Of a stretch of 32,451 nt of DNA, positions 7,680-15,328 are shown in pieces (position 1 is the first letter of the stretch; every line of letters begins with the position of its first letter). Under the pieces are notes generated by a model that was not told where the DNA came from, made no database searches, and saw nothing but the letters and a program-made list of their open reading frames with translations. This DNA comes from Lachnospiraceae bacterium. Its GTDB lineage: Bacteria; Bacillota; Clostridia; Lachnospirales; Lachnospiraceae. A program made the position numbers and the translations under genes. The DNA lies in assembly GCA_014804655.1 (NCBI GenBank), contig JAAUZK010000007.1, positions 1-32,451 of the forward strand, written 5' to 3'.

Positions 7680-8948
7680 TCAAAGGGACACCCGCAAAAT
7701 AAACTTGTCATCTTTAACCGAGAAACTGTATATGCCGTTATACCGCTCCACCACAGCACATATACTGCGCACACCGATCCCGTGTCCCGGCTTATTCGTG
7801 ACGGGCAGCCCATGTTCAAAGGTAATATCCTCCTCGCAGGAATTAATCGCCTGCAGGAAGAATTTTCCGTTCCTTTGATATGCGTCGACTTCGATCGTCG
7901 CGGATAATCCTTTTTCTTTCATTTTCCTACAGGCGCGTAAAGCGTTTTCCAGTGCATTTGACAGTAGCACGCACAAATCGCTTTCGGAAATCGAAATACT
8001 CTGGGCAATTCCCGCCCGAATCGTAATCGGAATACCGCAGTCTTTCGCACGTCCGGCAAATGCGGAGAATATTAGATTTGCCGCCTCATTTTCGCAATAG
8101 ACTATCACTTCGTTCATCTCAATTTCGGAACAGATCTCACGAATATATCCCTGCGCCTGCTCAATCCGCCCGTTCTCAATACAGGAGGAAATATACTGCA
8201 TATGGTGGCGCAGATCGTGACGGTAGGTCCTGGTTTTCTGCCAGGACTCGCGCAGGGCTTCGATTTCACGGACCGCCTGCGTAATCTGCAGATTCAGAAC
8301 AGCCTGCATCTGTTCGAGCTGACTGCGGATTCTCCCCTCCTCAGAATAGTAAACAATAAATACCAGATATGCCACACTGCATACAAACGGCATAAATTCC
8401 ACCGCAACCAAAGCGCCGTCCAGAAGCAGATTCGTGTAGACACTCGTCAGATAGTCGAAACCATAATACAGCGCCGGAACTAAACCGAACTGCCACTGTG
8501 CCGTAAAGGTATGCCGTGAAATGGAGCGCACGGACGGCGCAACAATACGCAGCAAAATCAGCAGCAGCGGCAGCGTCATAACCAACTCGGCTATACTCTG
8601 CATCGCCGCACCGCCCGAAAATATTGCCACAATCAGCAGCGCCAGCCATCGCCGGGTCTGGCAGCACAAGTATGCCGTCAGTACCGAGATCGTCGGCCAG
8701 AGTCTTTTTTTACTGAGGACACAAAGTACGATAATCAGGGGAAAGTGTGTGACTATCGGATATGTATATTCGACGACATCCACACCGACCCGAAAGTAAA
8801 TAATCCCCTGAAATAGAAGAATCACCGCCATGCTTCCCGCCATAACCAGCCATTTCCGCCACGTCCAGAGGATATCACAGAACGCCGCGGACAAGATCAT
8901 GCCGAAAGCCGCCACAGCAATAGAATTGCTAAAATATATACCACTCAT
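7680..8948 (-). CDS. AgrC/NatK-like sensor histidine kinase (GHKL type)
   Basis: 422-residue membrane kinase. Residues 1-200 hold about six hydrophobic helices, followed by a coiled-coil dimerisation stretch and a GHKL ATPase domain. Phospho-acceptor His244 lies in TYRHDLRHHM. The N-box Asn is Asn335 (NALENAL) and the glycine-rich lid is PGHGIGVRSI (387-396). This layout is that of Agr/peptide-sensing and bacteriocin-immunity-type kinases, which usually detect peptides or membrane stress, but no peptide precursor gene is visible next to it. The start ATG overlaps the stop of the response regulator by four bases (ATGA), so the pair is translationally coupled with the regulator first. The pair points away from the secreted-protein gene that starts at 9984, across a shared 300-base regulatory gap. 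Confidence 0.88.
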   Translation of the reverse strand: MSGIYFSNSIAVAAFGMILSAAFCDILWTWRKWLVMAGSMAVILLFQGIIYFRVGVDVVEYTYPIVTHFPLIIVLCVLSKKRLWPTISVLTAYLCCQTRRWLALLIVAIFSGGAAMQSIAELVMTLPLLLILLRIVAPSVRSISRHTFTAQWQFGLVPALYYGFDYLTSVYTNLLLDGALVAVEFMPFVCSVAYLVFIVYYSEEGRIRSQLEQMQAVLNLQITQAVREIEALRESWQKTRTYRHDLRHHMQYISSCIENGRIEQAQGYIREICSEIEMNEVIVYCENEAANLIFSAFAGRAKDCGIPITIRAGIAQSISISESDLCVLLSNALENALRACRKMKEKGLSATIEVDAYQRNGKFFLQAINSCEEDITFEHGLPVTNKPGHGIGVRSICAVVERYNGIYSFSVKDDKFILRVSL

Positions 8949-9682
8949 AACATAAGTACCCGTCTTCTGTTGAATGCGTATTCAAGATACCTGTTCTTGA
9001 TCTCGGAACATTTCCCATGCGGAATGGGAATCTCCGCCGAATTATTCATTATAATTGCCTTGTAAGAGATGTTCTGAATATATTCCATGTTGACTAAAAA
9101 AGAACGGTGCGGGCGCAGGAAATTATCATGCTGCAAGAGCTTCTCGCACAATTCATCCAGACTCCCGCTGCTCTCCAGAATATTTCCGTTTTCCATATAA
9201 AATTGTAAAGTGTGGCCAATCACTTCGCAGTATTCCAGTTCCGCCAGACAAACTCGCACAATACCGCTTCTACACCTCATGACCAGACTATCCTGCTGTT
9301 CCTTGTCACATTCAGAGATCACTGCATCCATCAGAGGGAAAAATTTTTCCTCGCATATGGGTTTGATCTGATAGAAATACGCCCCGACCGTGTAAGATTC
9401 CACCGCATATTCGGCGGATGAAGTCAGAAAAATGATCTTTACAGTGTTATCATACCGGCAAATCTCTTTTGCCACGTTGATTCCGTTTTCATCCGGCATA
9501 ATAACATCAAGAAATAGAATATCCGGACGAAGCCCATTCTCAATCTCAGACAGTAATTCTAAGGGACCATGAAAAGCCGTCCATCCGATTTCATGATTGT
9601 GCCCCGCACAATACCGGTCAAGCAGGACTCTGATTTCATTTATTACAGACAACTCATCGTCACAAAATGCTACCTTTATCAT
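8945..9682 (-). CDS. LytTR-family response regulator
   Basis: 245-residue AgrA/LytR-type regulator, partner of the overlapping kinase. The receiver domain spans residues 1 to about 120, with acidic residues Asp8/Asp9, phospho-acceptor Asp59 (FLDVIMPDENG) and conserved Thr/Lys (FLTSS; YQIKP). The LytTR DNA-binding domain spans about 143-240, with the family patterns YCEVIGHTLQFY and FLRPHRSFLVNMEYI. The start was moved to ATG 9680-9682 because the receiver fold begins at MIKVAFCDDE; GGACGAG precedes it. Upstream in-frame codons have no family match. LytTR proteins bind pairs of short direct repeats, often at divergent promoters. The facing secreted-protein gene is the nearest candidate target, but no canonical LytTR repeat pair was recognised there. 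Confidence 0.92.
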   Translation of the reverse strand: MIKVAFCDDELSVINEIRVLLDRYCAGHNHEIGWTAFHGPLELLSEIENGLRPDILFLDVIMPDENGINVAKEICRYDNTVKIIFLTSSAEYAVESYTVGAYFYQIKPICEEKFFPLMDAVISECDKEQQDSLVMRCRSGIVRVCLAELEYCEVIGHTLQFYMENGNILESSGSLDELCEKLLQHDNFLRPHRSFLVNMEYIQNISYKAIIMNNSAEIPIPHGKCSEIKNRYLEYAFNRRRVLML

Positions 9683-9749
9683 AAAAATCTCGTCCTTTCC
9701 ATAACCTGCATATTTCAAGTCTGCACCCCTGTTTCTTTACCTGCAAAGC

Positions 9750-9940
9750 TTGACAAAACACTTTATTCTTAGTTAAATTAATCTTAAGAAAACAAATGGT
9801 TTGATATGCGGGCGCATGATGTCCACTGTGTTTAATTATCATAACATAAGTCAAGCCCGGAAAACCGCCGCAGGCGCGAAATGCCGTCGAAACTGCGCGA
9901 ATAGTAAAAAAGAGAATTTTTTTGGAATTAACTGGAATTA
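9750..9940 (+). promoter_or_regulatory. regulatory gap with promoter, GC-rich leader and 10-base tandem repeat
   Basis: This 300-base gap (9683-9983) separates divergent genes. A plus-strand TTGACA (9750-9755) is followed after 17 bases by TTAAAT (9773-9778), a fair promoter. The leader then contains a GC-rich block at 9856-9898 with self-pairing segments (GCC-GCA-GGC; CGG-AAAA-CCG; GCGC arms), unlike the AT-rich flanks. Just before the gene, GGAATTAACT/GGAATTAAGT form a 10-base tandem repeat (9924-9943). One-helical-turn tandem repeats are typical of regulator sites. Which regulator binds is unknown. Confidence 0.4.
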
Positions 9941-9983
9941 AGTACCCACGAACATGAATTCACGAAAACGGAGTTCTGATATT

Positions 9984-12062
9984 ATGAAGAAACATCAGAA
10001 ATTTGCTGTAGCATTGACTGCAATTCTTATTCTGTCGAATAGTTTTCCGGTATTTGCAACAGAAACTGAATTGCCGCCTGAAGAGACAGTCACAATCTCG
10101 GAAGACGCCTTGTTTCCTGACGAGACGACCGACGAGACTCCATTACAGGATCCCACAAACGCAGAGGCAGAAGAACCTGCTTCGCTGTCAGACAATGCCC
10201 TGATATCGGAACTGTTAATTGAAGTATCCAAAGAATCTGAAGAACCGGACATACCGCTTCCGGACGAGGCACCGTTGTTTTGCGCCAACATAGAATATTC
10301 CTGGGAAGGGTATGTGGTGAAAGGCACCTTTACGGAATTTCCTGACAATCTCAGCCATATCCACACTCTGTACTCTCCGGATGGAGATATCTGGCAGGAA
10401 TGTCGAGAAGAATGGGACTTACAACTGCTTGGCACGGAAAATCCCGTCGAACTTACCAAACTCCAGACTCAACCCTGTCTCTATGACAGCTTCGAGCCGC
10501 TAAGAAGCTATCTGGCAGGAACATTGAATCGTTTCTACTTAAAATTACGCCTTACCACGAAAGACGGGCGTACATATGAATCCCAAACCGCAGTCATCGA
10601 CCGTGGAGAGCCGCAGCCTGTGCCTGAGGGAATAACACTCACCGCTTCGTTTGCTCCCTCCATGCGTGTCCTTGAAAGGAACCCCTTTAAATACTACGGC
10701 AGATATCAGATCACCGTAAGCCCGACTGCCACGCCGGAAGATATATCCGCGTTTCTGCCGAATAGGATTCCGATTCAGGTCGATCTCCAACAAGGGATAG
10801 ATTTCTTTGCCGGAGACATTATAGATTGTCCTGTCACGTGGAAATCCTTATCACTTCCTCCGCTCATTGCCGGCGAAAGTGTGACCATTATGGATGCCGC
10901 AGAAGAGATCGTGGTTCCCGGCGGCACTATGCTTCGTACACCGCTCGGCGTTTACCGTCTGGATGAACCGCTTGCCGTCAATCAGGATATGTTCTCGGAC
11001 GAAGTCCGTCTGGTTTTGAACGTCACTGCCGGGGACGGTAATCCTACCGGGGTGCTGTGCTGTGAAAATGCCGGATTGGAAGCGGCATTTGATCTGAAAC
11101 CCACAGGTGCCACAGCCATCCATGCCTATGCTTTCTCAGATCAGGAAACGGGATGGGTAGAACTGCCTGACCTCCGGCTCTTAGATGAAGTCAACTCGCA
11201 ACCATCCACTGCAAACAGCGGCTACACCCTTGTACTGCGCAACGACCAGGAACCGTACCGATCCTATCTGGCAGCAGAAGCAGCAGGAAATACCCCCACC
11301 CCCTTCATCATCGGTATGAAGATCGAGGGCGGCGTGTATAACGGGCGGCAGCTTGTCCTCACATGGCCGGATACATACCAGCTTCCTCCCGATTTGCCGG
11401 AAGTCGGCGGAGCAGGCGGCAATGAAAACAATGCCGGTTCTGATAATAAAGGAGACAGCACAGAAGAAGGACAACGCCCGAATCTACCCCAAAATCAGGA
11501 AGAAAACTTGCAATCTAAGCCGTCGGATTCGACACAGACTCCGGATGATAATCAGGACTCGTCATCGTCGGATTCAACACAAGCACTGGAAGAGAAGCAA
11601 GACTCATTATCACCGGATTCTTCTCAGGCTTCAAAAGAGCCTCAGGTATCGCTGACGGATTCGTCCCGGACAAATAAGAAACAAAACACTCTGCCAAGCA
11701 GTATCACTGATAACGGAAACCAACAGAATCAGGGAAATGAGCGCACATTGGACAGTCATAAAGACTCTCCACAGGCTTCTATGACAACCCAAGAAGCAGC
11801 GGCCGGAAATAACGCAGGAAATTCTGCTGCAAATCCTACAATTAGTGCAACAGCAGATAATCATACGGAATTTGCAATGCTGACAGCACTCCCTGCCGAA
11901 ATCATGTTGACCGCCGTTCAAAACGGAATACATGGTCACAATGCAAGAATTAGCAGCCATGGCCTTCTTCTCCTCATGGCGGCAACCGCTGTAACCGTTA
12001 TCTGTATTACCGCGATTACTGCCGGAGTAACTGCGAAGAAAAAGAATATTAGAAAATATTAA
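9984..12062 (+). CDS. secreted, membrane-anchored surface protein of unknown function
   Basis: 692 residues. A clear signal peptide (MKKHQKFAVAL..., cleavage near VFA-TE) sets the start at ATG 9984, ten bases after GGAG at 9970-9973. A start at 9954 would have no ribosome binding site. After an acidic Pro/Glu/Asp-rich stretch (about 30-95) comes a beta-rich extracellular region to about residue 475, with several Cys and no family I recognise. Then a Ser/Asp/Gln-rich linker holds three 15-residue tandem repeats plus a partial one (from residue 511). A C-terminal hydrophobic helix (about 660-683) is followed by a KKKNIRKY tail. This is the layout of a surface protein held in the membrane with its body outside; no LPxTG motif is seen. 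Two two-component systems flank it, so its expression is probably signal-controlled. No function is claimed. Confidence 0.85.
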   Translation: MKKHQKFAVALTAILILSNSFPVFATETELPPEETVTISEDALFPDETTDETPLQDPTNAEAEEPASLSDNALISELLIEVSKESEEPDIPLPDEAPLFCANIEYSWEGYVVKGTFTEFPDNLSHIHTLYSPDGDIWQECREEWDLQLLGTENPVELTKLQTQPCLYDSFEPLRSYLAGTLNRFYLKLRLTTKDGRTYESQTAVIDRGEPQPVPEGITLTASFAPSMRVLERNPFKYYGRYQITVSPTATPEDISAFLPNRIPIQVDLQQGIDFFAGDIIDCPVTWKSLSLPPLIAGESVTIMDAAEEIVVPGGTMLRTPLGVYRLDEPLAVNQDMFSDEVRLVLNVTAGDGNPTGVLCCENAGLEAAFDLKPTGATAIHAYAFSDQETGWVELPDLRLLDEVNSQPSTANSGYTLVLRNDQEPYRSYLAAEAAGNTPTPFIIGMKIEGGVYNGRQLVLTWPDTYQLPPDLPEVGGAGGNENNAGSDNKGDSTEEGQRPNLPQNQEENLQSKPSDSTQTPDDNQDSSSSDSTQALEEKQDSLSPDSSQASKEPQVSLTDSSRTNKKQNTLPSSITDNGNQQNQGNERTLDSHKDSPQASMTTQEAAAGNNAGNSAANPTISATADNHTEFAMLTALPAEIMLTAVQNGIHGHNARISSHGLLLLMAATAVTVICITAITAGVTAKKKNIRKY
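11514..11687 (+). repeat. 15-residue (45-base) tandem repeat in the surface protein linker
   Basis: Units at 11514-11558, 11559-11603 and 11604-11648, plus a partial unit after that. Each begins S-x-x-(S/P)-D-S-(T/S)-Q and ends in a charged Glu/Asp/Lys-Gln stretch. The repeats are imperfect at base level, so they have diverged or are selected at protein level. They likely form a flexible spacer. Copy number may vary between strains. Confidence 0.75.
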
Positions 12063-12095
12063 AATCAGAAGTTCATCATATCAACAAAAAAAACT

Positions 12096-14009
12096 TTATG
12101 TTTCCCGTGGGAATTCCATGATAAATTTCGTGCCTTTTCCCACGGCGGACTGAACCGTAATAGTACCGCCAAGCTCAGTCACGATACCGTGCACAATATA
12201 CAATCCAAGTCCTGTACCGGTCTCCCGGTTAGCAGTTCCCACGTAAAATCTTCGGAATATAAGCGGTAATTCCTCCTCCGGAATCCCGCAGCCGGTGTCC
12301 TCCACGATCACACAGATCTTTCCGTCCTCTATCCAGGCGGATACTGTAATGCTCCCGTTTGGAGGCGTGGCTTTCAGCGCATTATAAATAAGATTTTCAA
12401 AAAGTATATCCATCTTTTCCGGCTGTGCCGACAGGCACGCATCCTGATTCGGCTGCTCCACGATCAGATATACCGACCGGACTTCCGCTTCTCCGCGATA
12501 AGTGGCATAAATCTCCGAAAGCATCTCCCGAATCGATATCCGAACACGCTCTCCCTCAATTTTATCCAGTTCATTAATAGCAGAAAGCCCCTGCAGGCGC
12601 CTTGCCATTTCCTGCTGCTTGGCCTCCGCCTGATCGAGATATCCCTGCAGCTCCGTGTCCACTCCCACACCACTCCTGCGAATGGCGTGAATAAAGGACT
12701 GCGTGGCAAAGACAGGCGCTTTTAAATCATGCGCCATGTCAGAGAAGAACGCCTTACGTTCCTTCAGAAGCTGATTCACTTCTTCAGTGCGCTTTTGCAC
12801 CTGCTCTTCCAGATGATTGGTAAGTGCATGATTCTCCTGCAGAATCCGCCGGCTGCGTGACACCATCATGGCGCCGAACAGCAGTACCAGCATAAGGCCG
12901 CACCACTCAAACTGCCAGAAGAAACGAATCGGCTCGAAACGATTGGCAAACAGAAGATTCACAGCCAGTCCTGCCCCGAACACGAGACATCCTGCCAGCG
13001 TATACCGGCTCTCCCATCTCCTCGCCGACTTTCCCCGCAAAGTATAAAAGACGGCACACCCAAAAGTAACCATATAGTAAAGATCCGTCAGCCTGCCATG
13101 CACATAAACCGCCCACGGCAATACCGGAATCAGCACACACAAAAGCAGCAGCCCAACCGACATCGCCGTAAGAACTCCTCTCAACCATATCCATTCCTTA
13201 CCGCAGTCATCTCCGGAAGCCAGCCCGTTAAGCCGTACCACACAGAAGCACAGACCGTACAGTGCGATATCCTGTACAAGAAACCAATACTGCGCCGCCG
13301 GCATGGCAAACAAAAATACAAAATACCGGAACATATAGAGAGCATAACAACAGCAGAGCATCCCGAAGAAACGGCTCATACTTCCTCCCGACCGCCACAG
13401 GAAAAGCGTGAACGCCGCCAATACCAAAGGAATCAAAAAAGCCACGGCATAGGCAAAGCTCTGTATACTGTCTATCCGGTGAAGCCTCCCTTCTGCACTT
13501 AGCGCAGGCGGAAAGTACATCCCGCTGTAATACCCCAACTTTGACACAGTCTCCACCGTCAGAACATGGTCACCTGAGTTCAGTAAAAACGCAATCCGCC
13601 CATTGCCTGTACCCGCAGCAAGCTGCAGCCCGTCCAGAGAAATAGCATACGCCGTAGAGAGCCGCGGGAACTGTATCGACACGATCCGGGACGTACCGTC
13701 ATAGCGCAGCGTCAACTGATATCGCGCCTTCCCGTGGGGTGAAACCGCCAGTTCTCCTCTTTGCAGATTAGAGAATTCCCCGATATAGGTAGGCTTTTCC
13801 GTTACGCGCTCATCCGTAAGCAGCCAGCCGTCGATCAGAAAGATGGGATCATTCCGCTCCAGATCCCGCTCGTTAAACGTTATCACACCGGATTTTCCAT
13901 AGGGAGGCGGTGTCTGATATTTATTATCCATATAATAAAGCAAAGTAAAAAAGACCGTCAGCACGGTCAGCACAATCGGTATCTGCCATCGGACTTTTTG
14001 CCGTTTCAC
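12096..14009 (-). CDS. membrane sensor histidine kinase with 7TM-DISM-like input region
   Basis: 637 residues. The N-terminal TM helix (about 11-26) is followed by a roughly 150-residue extracytoplasmic beta-rich domain, then seven hydrophobic helices (about 183-385), a layout like the 7TMR-DISM receptors that sense ligands outside the cell. A coiled coil (385-415) leads to the HisKA box with His427 (FFSDMAHDLKAPV) and a HATPase domain with N-box Asn543, G1 box DTGCGIP (571-577) and G2 box GTGLGL (598-603). The start is a GTG at 14007-14009, chosen for AGGAGG five bases upstream. It follows the unusual LytTR-receiver-winged-helix regulator gene by 45 bases in the same direction and is almost certainly its partner. 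It converges on the surface-protein gene, and no clear terminator was found in the 33-base gap. Confidence 0.9.
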   Translation of the reverse strand: MKRQKVRWQIPIVLTVLTVFFTLLYYMDNKYQTPPPYGKSGVITFNERDLERNDPIFLIDGWLLTDERVTEKPTYIGEFSNLQRGELAVSPHGKARYQLTLRYDGTSRIVSIQFPRLSTAYAISLDGLQLAAGTGNGRIAFLLNSGDHVLTVETVSKLGYYSGMYFPPALSAEGRLHRIDSIQSFAYAVAFLIPLVLAAFTLFLWRSGGSMSRFFGMLCCCYALYMFRYFVFLFAMPAAQYWFLVQDIALYGLCFCVVRLNGLASGDDCGKEWIWLRGVLTAMSVGLLLLCVLIPVLPWAVYVHGRLTDLYYMVTFGCAVFYTLRGKSARRWESRYTLAGCLVFGAGLAVNLLFANRFEPIRFFWQFEWCGLMLVLLFGAMMVSRSRRILQENHALTNHLEEQVQKRTEEVNQLLKERKAFFSDMAHDLKAPVFATQSFIHAIRRSGVGVDTELQGYLDQAEAKQQEMARRLQGLSAINELDKIEGERVRISIREMLSEIYATYRGEAEVRSVYLIVEQPNQDACLSAQPEKMDILFENLIYNALKATPPNGSITVSAWIEDGKICVIVEDTGCGIPEEELPLIFRRFYVGTANRETGTGLGLYIVHGIVTELGGTITVQSAVGKGTKFIMEFPRET

Positions 14010-14054
14010 GCACGCCTCCTCTTTTCATATATCATAATGAATCAATCTGCAAAG

Positions 14055-15161
14055 TCAGGGCTCTGTCGAAACAAAGCGGTAACCCTGCCCCCAGACTGTC
14101 TCTATAAAACGCTGTTCTCCTCCCGCCTTCTCAAGCTTCCGACGAAGTCTGGACATGTGCGTCTGCACCATCTGCCCGCCGTCCCATGGCTGACTGCCCC
14201 ATACCATCCCGAAGATTTCTTCCGGTGTAAAAATATGTCCCGCACGCTCTGATATCTTCCATAAAATATCGAACTCAACCGGGGCAAGTGGAAGTTCTTT
14301 CTCATGGATCAGTGCTCTGCGTTCCGTCAGGTTCAGAAGAAGTGAACCGTAACGCAGCTGCGTGCGGTCAGACATAGCCAGCTTAATGCGCGTCTCCACC
14401 TTCGCCCAGAATAACTCCTCAGAGGTATCCTTGGTGATATAGTCTATACCGCCCGCCGCAAATCCCTTCACCTGCTTGTCCGATTCCGTAAGACTGCTCA
14501 GAAAGATGACCGGCGCCTGCACCAGCTTACGAAGCTCTTCACAGATGGCAAATCCGTCTTCATCCGGAATCATCACATCTAACAGCACACAGTCGTAAGA
14601 TTCATCCGCCGCCATCTGTAACGCATCGCTGCCATTCTCCGCCTGCCTCACTACACAGCCGTGGCGCTGCAGCACATCCACCCATAATCTACGGTCTGCC
14701 GGATCATCATCCACCATCAAAATCCGCCATGGTCCTGCCGGACGTTCCGTTTTCGCAAAAGTTCCGGTCGCATGCACATCGGGTGCTACAGCCGTCTCCG
14801 CCAGGTGCCCTAAATTCATATAGGCGTCCTGCACCTGACTGCGCCGCTTCCTTGATATCGGGATGCTGTGCCCGCTCTTCGTCATGACATGATCGACATC
14901 AACCGACCGGACATGCCGCAGGTTCACAAGATACGCCCGGTGCGTCTTAAGGAACTCCGATCTGGACAAAAGCTGCCCTTCTATGTCTGCCAACGACGCA
15001 CTTACTTCATGAACTGCACCGTCTGTCAGATGAAAGGACACCGTCTTATTAATGACTTCCACATATTCAAGTTCCGCATAAGATATACTAACGATGCCCT
15101 CCCTGTTCTGCAGCACAAATCCTTTCTCCTGTCCGGCACCATCGTACATCATGATCCGCAT
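14055..15161 (-). CDS. response regulator with LytTR, receiver and OmpR-type winged-helix domains
   Basis: 368 residues with two DNA-binding domains around one receiver. Residues about 14-110 are a LytTR domain (YAELEYVEVINKTVSFHL; FLKTHRAYLVNLRHV; SIPISRKRRSQV). Residues about 145-260 are a receiver with acidic DDD at 151-153, phospho-acceptor Asp195 (CVLLDVMIPDEDG) and Lys in DYITKD. Residues about 265-366 are an OmpR/PhoB winged helix (LTERRALIHEKELPLAPVEF; MSRLRRKLEK; VWGQGYRF). The start was set at ATG 15159-15161, nine bases after AGGAGG. An ATG three codons earlier touches that site, and the longer frame has no ribosome binding site. LytTR is normally C-terminal to a receiver or stands alone, so this order and the double DNA-binding make it unusual. 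It probably works with the kinase downstream. Its target genes cannot be read from the sequence. Confidence 0.92.
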   Translation of the reverse strand: MRIMMYDGAGQEKGFVLQNREGIVSISYAELEYVEVINKTVSFHLTDGAVHEVSASLADIEGQLLSRSEFLKTHRAYLVNLRHVRSVDVDHVMTKSGHSIPISRKRRSQVQDAYMNLGHLAETAVAPDVHATGTFAKTERPAGPWRILMVDDDPADRRLWVDVLQRHGCVVRQAENGSDALQMAADESYDCVLLDVMIPDEDGFAICEELRKLVQAPVIFLSSLTESDKQVKGFAAGGIDYITKDTSEELFWAKVETRIKLAMSDRTQLRYGSLLLNLTERRALIHEKELPLAPVEFDILWKISERAGHIFTPEEIFGMVWGSQPWDGGQMVQTHMSRLRRKLEKAGGEQRFIETVWGQGYRFVSTEP

Positions 15162-15201
15162 GGTTTCCATCCTCCTCGAAATGTACGGTATGTTTACTAT
15201 G

Positions 15202-15230
15202 ATTATACTATAAAATATTTCCCAATGCAA
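15202..15230 (-). promoter_or_regulatory. promoter of the LytTR-receiver-winged-helix regulator
   Basis: On the minus strand, TTGCAT (complement of 15225-15230) and TATAAT (complement of 15202-15207) are 17 bases apart and about 40 bases ahead of the ATG. The -35 box abuts the T-run of the terminator of the gene upstream. Confidence 0.65.
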
Positions 15231-15278
15231 AAAGAAACCGCCCTCCCGCAGATGATCCCTCATCTACGACAGCGGCGG
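15229..15278 (-). terminator. terminator of the chemoreceptor gene
   Basis: Read on the minus strand, CCGCC (complement of 15274-15278) pairs with GGCGG (complement of 15238-15242). Inside it, CGTAGATGA (complement of 15260-15268) pairs with TCATCTGCG (complement of 15247-15255) with one mismatch. A TTTCTTTTT run follows. It lies 50 bases past the chemoreceptor stop codon. Confidence 0.65.
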
Positions 15279-15328
15279 CCTCCTTCATGCATAAGCCCTG
15301 ATCCTATGCCTAATCTCACATTATAATC

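Noticed and set aside
9856..9898. Cyclic di-GMP riboswitch ahead of the surface-protein gene
   Set aside because: The conserved core features of GEMM-I or c-di-GMP-II aptamers (such as the GCAAAGC-like core) were not found.
12063..12095. Terminator between the surface protein and the convergent kinase
   Set aside because: The 33-base gap is A-rich and shows no stem.
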